Assembly (NCBI RefSeq): GCF_000185905.1
Contig: NC_014918.1
Location: 124,001 to 188,000, forward strand
DNA length: 64,000 nt
From: Mesorhizobium ciceri biovar biserrulae WSM1271
GTDB taxonomy: Bacteria > Pseudomonadota > Alphaproteobacteria > Rhizobiales > Rhizobiaceae
Direction of reading: 5' to 3'
Shown here: positions 60,576 through 64,000 of the stretch, piece after piece
Layout: each line of letters starts with the position of its first letter
Position numbering within the stretch: position 1 is the first letter of the stretch
Made by a program: the position numbers and the translations under genes
Notes under the pieces: generated by a model
What the model was told of the DNA's origin: nothing
Database searches by the model: none
What the model saw: only the letters and a program-made list of their open reading frames with translations

Positions 60576-61745
60576 ATGTCGACTCGCCGCTCATTGCTCA
60601 AGCTCGGATTGGCCGGGCTGTTCATTCCTCAGGGAGCTTTGACTCTTCAAGCCGGAGAAGATCAGTCGTTTGAAACCTGGCGCCGCGCGTTCGAAGCGAG
60701 CGTTCCGACGCGCATGAAAGCCGCGAATGTATCGGGATCTGCTGTTGCGATCATCGGAAAGGACTCGTCGAAGCGCTATTCGGCGGGCTTTGGCTTTGCT
60801 GACATCAAACAAAATCGTGAGCTTGCAGCCGACACCCCTATGCATCTGGCCTCGGTCAGCAAGCTGTTTACTGCTTCGGCGTTAGTTCAGCTGTTCAGTC
60901 GCCGCGGCCTCGATCTGGACCGCGACATCAACAGCTACATCGATTTTCCCGTGCGAAATCCCCACCATCGGAGGGCAGCGATCAACCCTCGTCATCTCCT
61001 CACGCATACATCCAGCATTTCGGATGCGGGTTATGGCGATTACTCCCAGGTGGGAGATCCCACCGAAAGCCTCTCCAACTTCCTGCGAGATTATCTTTTG
61101 AAGGGCGGGGAGACCTATTCGCCGGACAGGTCCTTTTCAAAGTTCAAGCCGGGAAGGAAATGGGACTATTCAAATGTTGCAGTCGCGCTGGCAGGCTATG
61201 TCGTTGAATGTGTCAGCAAACAGAGCTTCTCCTCTTACGTGGAGACAAACATATTTGCCCCGCTCGGCATTAGAGACGCGCAGTGGTACCTGAAGGAATT
61301 CGCGCCGGACGTGCTCGCCAAGCCGTACAGATTTGAGAAAGGCACGTATGTCGAATTGCCACAGGAAGGCTATCCGGACGTACCGGCAGGCATGCTGCGC
61401 TGTTCGGCAAACAATCTTGCAACAATGCTGCGTGCCATGCTCGGCGGAGAAACCGGCGCGAGAGAGATCTTGTCCCCGCGATCGGTTGCCGAAATGCTGC
61501 GCCGTCAGGTCGATCGCAAGATTTACTCTTATCAAGGGCTTGGCTGGACAGAGGAGGAAATCAGGAACCAGAAGGTCATTGGTCATACCGGGAGCGATAA
61601 TGGCGCTTCCAACATGGTGGCCTTGAGCAGGGACAAAAGCCACGCAGTGGCTGTCCTGATGAACATCGACGGAACGCCGGAGACGGGCAAGTTTCGGGCT
61701 TCGATTATCGAAGATCTGCTAGCCGGCGCAAAGCTCGCAAGGTGA
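60576..61745 (+). CDS. Beta-lactamase-related serine hydrolase (class C fold)
   Basis: A 389-residue exported protein. STRRSLLKLGLAGLFIPQGA is a twin-arginine-like signal. The penicillin-recognising motifs are S93-V-S-K96 (ASVSKLF), Y198-S-N200 (WDYSNVAVA) and H337-T-G (IGHTGSDNG). This set fits esterases, D-aminopeptidases and DD-peptidases of the family as well as beta-lactamases, so resistance cannot be assumed. The ATG at 60576 has AGGAG ahead; the open frame upstream lacks signal character. Confidence 0.9.
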   Translation: MSTRRSLLKLGLAGLFIPQGALTLQAGEDQSFETWRRAFEASVPTRMKAANVSGSAVAIIGKDSSKRYSAGFGFADIKQNRELAADTPMHLASVSKLFTASALVQLFSRRGLDLDRDINSYIDFPVRNPHHRRAAINPRHLLTHTSSISDAGYGDYSQVGDPTESLSNFLRDYLLKGGETYSPDRSFSKFKPGRKWDYSNVAVALAGYVVECVSKQSFSSYVETNIFAPLGIRDAQWYLKEFAPDVLAKPYRFEKGTYVELPQEGYPDVPAGMLRCSANNLATMLRAMLGGETGAREILSPRSVAEMLRRQVDRKIYSYQGLGWTEEEIRNQKVIGHTGSDNGASNMVALSRDKSHAVAVLMNIDGTPETGKFRASIIEDLLAGAKLAR

Positions 61746-61875
61746 GTGAACAACCTCTTCCCATCTGGCGAAGTTTCTGGTGGACGGCTCGAATGCTGGG
61801 AGCGGATCGTTTGCGTCACGGATCGCGGACCCTGCTGGCCAGTGACTCGCACAAGTTTCACCTGCTCACGCGAGA

Positions 61876-62310
61876 TCAGACGGCCGAGCGGCCTGTGAGC
61901 GGCACACATCCTCGGCTCGTCAAACCGTAGGCATACGCGATCCAGGTCCCCACGTCGTGCCCCGCTACGTCGATCGGCCCATCCGAAAGCAGACCGAGCG
62001 CTTCTGCGATCGCGTGAACATCTGCGGCGGCTGTCATGAGATCATACCCGTGCGCCGGCCGATCCGACTGACCCGTGCCGCGCGGATCGATGGCAATCAC
62101 GCGCCGCCCTGCGGCAACGAGAAAGGGCATCACATGCCGCCAGGCGTACCAGCTCTGCGGCCAGCCTGGAATAAGGAGGACAGGTCTCCCTTGACCTCCT
62201 TCGACATAGTGAAAATGCAGGCCGTTGGCGATCACCGTGCCGTGGGCAAGACTGTGCCAGGACGCGCTCTGGCGGTGTGGCGCCTCGCGAGATTTGAATG
62301 CATGAGTCAT
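61876..62310 (-). pseudogene. Truncated alpha/beta hydrolase
   Basis: 144 codons where the family has about 290. The start TVIANGLHFHYVEGGQGRPV, oxyanion PGWPQSWYAWR, VIAIDPRGTGQSDRP and the nucleophile elbow VAGHDVGTWIAYAYG are intact. The text then turns into SRGCVPLTGRSAV and stops. The cap domain and catalytic His are missing, so it cannot be active as a normal hydrolase. It follows the TetR gene by 45 bases. Confidence 0.75.
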
Positions 62311-62355
62311 GAAAGCTTCCTCAAATAGAGAATGATCATTTCCAAATTTGGCAAA

Positions 62356-62967
62356 TCAATCGAGAAGCCGCATCGCCTGATCGACCACACCGGCTATGGA
62401 GTTCTGTCCGGTCTTTCCGAGAACCCGGATGCCCTGAGCCACGCACAGCAGCGCGCGTGCAACCGACTCACTGTCGACCTGCTTGGCGATCGACCCGTCC
62501 GTCCGGCCCTCGTCGATGAAGCAGCGGAGTTGCTGCTCGCGTGCGTTGAGCAGGCGCCCGATGTGACCCGCGAGTTCCGGGTCAGAGGCCCCGAACTCGA
62601 TTCCGCTCGCGACAACCAGACAGCCAGTACGTCCCGTCTCGCCTTGGCTGAGCCTGGCATATTCAGACAACATGCAGCGTACCCGCGCGCGGCCATCGGG
62701 AGCATCCCGGAGGGCCGCCAACATCCGTGCATTGCTCCGCTCGACATAGCGGCCAAGCGCTGCGTGGAAAAGCCCTCGTTTATCCTTGAACGCCTTGTAG
62801 ATGCTGCCGGCGGTCAGTTTGAGGGCCTCGGAAAGATCGGCGACCGAGCTGGCGCTGTATCCTTGCCGACTGAATAGGACGATCGCGTCGTCAAGCACCT
62901 GATCGATCTCGAATTCCCTCGGTCGTCCGGGTCGGGCATTGAGCCGCTCTTTTTCAAAGTCTGTCAT
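62356..62967 (-). CDS. TetR-family transcriptional regulator
   Basis: A 203-residue regulator with an N-terminal helix-turn-helix (FEIDQVLDDAIVLFSRQGYS, then DLSEALKLTAGSIYKAFKDK) and a helical ligand domain. The YKAF...GLFHAAL segment is typical of the AcrR/TetR group. It is followed by the broken hydrolase and lies downstream of the FAD monooxygenase on the same strand, a frequent pairing in detoxification loci. A nearby site is likely in 62968-63086 (aggatatgatcatttcctaa contains a short dyad). Confidence 0.9.
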   Translation of the reverse strand: MTDFEKERLNARPGRPREFEIDQVLDDAIVLFSRQGYSASSVADLSEALKLTAGSIYKAFKDKRGLFHAALGRYVERSNARMLAALRDAPDGRARVRCMLSEYARLSQGETGRTGCLVVASGIEFGASDPELAGHIGRLLNAREQQLRCFIDEGRTDGSIAKQVDSESVARALLCVAQGIRVLGKTGQNSIAGVVDQAMRLLD

Positions 62968-63086
62968 CGCGCATGATTAGGATATGATCATTTCCTAAGT
63001 CAAGCCCATTGCGTCAAGCCCGTTTCAGCACGCCCACGGAGCGCAGACCTTGCGGGCCGCCGCCCTGGGTCGGGGAATTCAGCGCG

Positions 63087-64000
63087 TCATGCCTGGCTCG
63101 ATTGCCATGACCGCAGCGGCGTATTCGCCGATGTCTGGATGGCGCTGAACAGATCGACCACGCTCTGCGGGGCAGTGTTGTCAAAGAACCGCTCGAGATT
63201 CTGCGCCGCTTCCTGGGCCACCTTGCCGCTTCGTGGGAAGAGTCTCTTTTCGTAGACACTGAGCGCCGATTCGACGTCATCAGGATAGGCAAGGAGCGCC
63301 CGGGCAAGCTCCGCACCATCAAGCATGGCAAGGTTGGCGCCTTCACCGGAGAATGGGGACATCAGATGCGCGGCATCGCCGAGTAAAGTTGCGCCTGGCA
63401 CCCGGCTCCAGCGATGTCCCACCGGGAGCGCATGGATCGGTCGAAGCACTGGATCGGCTTCGCAGTCCGTGATCAGGGCAGTCAGCTGCGAGGCCCATCC
63501 TTCGAATTGCCCGGCGATACGAGCCAGCCCAGCTTCAGCGTCACTGAAATCGATCGAAGCGATCCAGTCTTCCGGTTTGTTCAAGGCGACGTAGACATGA
63601 AGACTTCCGTCGGCATTGCGATGCGCCAGGATACCTTTGCCGGGCGCAACGGCCATCAGCGTGCCGCTGCCGATCGCCTCTGCGCTTGCCTTGTGGCGCG
63701 TGTCGCCATCGAAAAGGAATGTCTCGACGAAACACGTTCCTGTGTAGGCCGGCTTTGAATCAGAAAGCAGTGGACGGACCTTCGACCACGCGCCATCGGC
63801 CCCAATGATAAGGTCGCAGGTCACCTTTGAGCCGTCCATGAAGGTGATCTCATGGCCATTATCCTCGGTAGCTGCCACGGACGTGACCTTATGGTTCCAA
63901 TGGATCATATCGGCGGGGATCGAATCGATCAGCATCTTGCGAAGTTCGCCCCGGTCCACTTCAGGACGCTCGCCGCTGTGGCTGCCCGGCCTGTCGAACA
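63087..64000 (-). CDS. FAD-dependent monooxygenase (TetX/PHBH-like), start beyond the window
   Basis: The frame is open from the right edge to a stop at 63087 (304 codons visible). The motifs are [17 protein letters not shown], the second FAD motif [17 protein letters not shown] and the GD motif in [18 protein letters not shown] followed by ANLAML. These place it in the group A flavin hydroxylases nearest TetX-like and aromatic-ring hydroxylases. The N-terminal FAD fold lies outside. An internal GTG at 63959 is not the true start because the RPEV family sequence runs through it. Substrate unknown. Confidence 0.88.
   Translation of the reverse strand, partial: FDRPGSHSGERPEVDRGELRKMLIDSIPADMIHWNHKVTSVAATEDNGHEITFMDGSKVTCDLIIGADGAWSKVRPLLSDSKPAYTGTCFVETFLFDGDTRHKASAEAIGSGTLMAVAPGKGILAHRNADGSLHVYVALNKPEDWIASIDFSDAEAGLARIAGQFEGWASQLTALITDCEADPVLRPIHALPVGHRWSRVPGATLLGDAAHLMSPFSGEGANLAMLDGAELARALLAYPDDVESALSVYEKRLFPRSGKVAQEAAQNLERFFDNTAPQSVVDLFSAIQTSANTPLRSWQSSQA

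Noticed and set aside
60576..61745. Calling the serine hydrolase a resistance beta-lactamase
   Set aside because: The S-x-x-K, Y-x-N and H-T-G motifs are shared with esterases and peptidases, and nothing shows antibiotic hydrolysis.
1..64000. CRISPR arrays, insertion sequences, prophage genes
   Set aside because: No regularly spaced repeats, transposase or integrase motifs were seen. The holin-like gene at 14805 belongs to a stress operon, not a phage.

Overview
The window looks like chromosomal or large-replicon DNA from an alphaproteobacterium of the order Hyphomicrobiales, most like Mesorhizobium and relatives. The evidence is high GC, dense 4-base ATGA gene overlaps, and rhizobial small-protein families (DUF6894, DUF982, DUF892, DUF3618). 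Also typical are a SelO protein, a catalase-type stress set, and many CoA- and amino-acid-catabolic genes with LysR, GntR, TetR and Crp/Fnr regulators. No tRNA, rRNA, CRISPR, transposase or integrase was found. All family calls come from reading motifs, not from database searches.

Left part (1-16 kb): a multi-GAF/PAS histidine kinase runs off the left edge. Next come small stress-type proteins, a Crp/Fnr regulator, a lipoprotein, and a saccharide cluster (clan GH-A hydrolase, UDP-galactopyranose mutase, glycosyltransferase, beta-propeller hydrolase). These are followed by a manganese catalase and a four-gene membrane/amphipathic-helix operon that starts with a 24-residue protein.

16-25.4 kb, minus strand: ten genes that mostly overlap stop-to-start. 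They encode a GlcG/HbpS-like protein, a PQQ dehydrogenase with the aspartate pair typical of lanthanide enzymes, its MxaJ/XoxJ-like partner, a lipoprotein cytochrome c, an aa3-type terminal oxidase (subunits II, I and III plus a small subunit), a CtaG-type copper assembly protein and a second cytochrome c. Together they could carry electrons from periplasmic alcohol to oxygen. Seven GGAAC-N16/17-NGTT sequences, matching the alphaproteobacterial general-stress sigma factor (EcfG) promoter, sit in front of genes between 5 and 27.5 kb. One of them precedes this operon.

25.9-30 kb: a conserved hypothetical gene, a DUF892 ferritin-like gene, selO, and a decayed copy of the lipoprotein gene found at 5.6 kb.

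30-36 kb, minus strand: a CoA catabolic operon (MmgE/PrpD, CaiB transferase, FAS1/MaoC-like hydratase, CitE-like lyase, quinone reductase-like flavoprotein, acyl-CoA dehydrogenase) next to a LysR gene. Divergent from it (37-41 kb) are a two-subunit thiamine diphosphate decarboxylase, an aldehyde dehydrogenase, an SDR and a VOC protein.

41-59 kb: a second catabolic island. A GntR/FCD regulator and an FAD amino-acid oxidase face an aminotransferase-AccB-AccC-AccB2-PxpA operon. An SDR-PxpB-PxpC-epoxide hydrolase-Ldh-type reductase-proline racemase-like operon faces an RraA gene and a complete branched-chain-type ABC transporter. The two divergent promoter regions, 10 kb apart, carry the same inverted repeat (GGATA-N3-TATCC with flanking AATC). 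This predicts one regulon for uptake and breakdown of a cyclic or lactam amino acid.

Right end (59-64 kb): an eroded zone with a terminator, a tRNA 3'-end-like fragment, a frameshifted small gene, a fossil joining an SRAP start to a histidine-kinase end, and a truncated alpha/beta hydrolase. Intact DUF982, serine hydrolase and TetR genes lie among these, and an FAD monooxygenase runs off the right edge.
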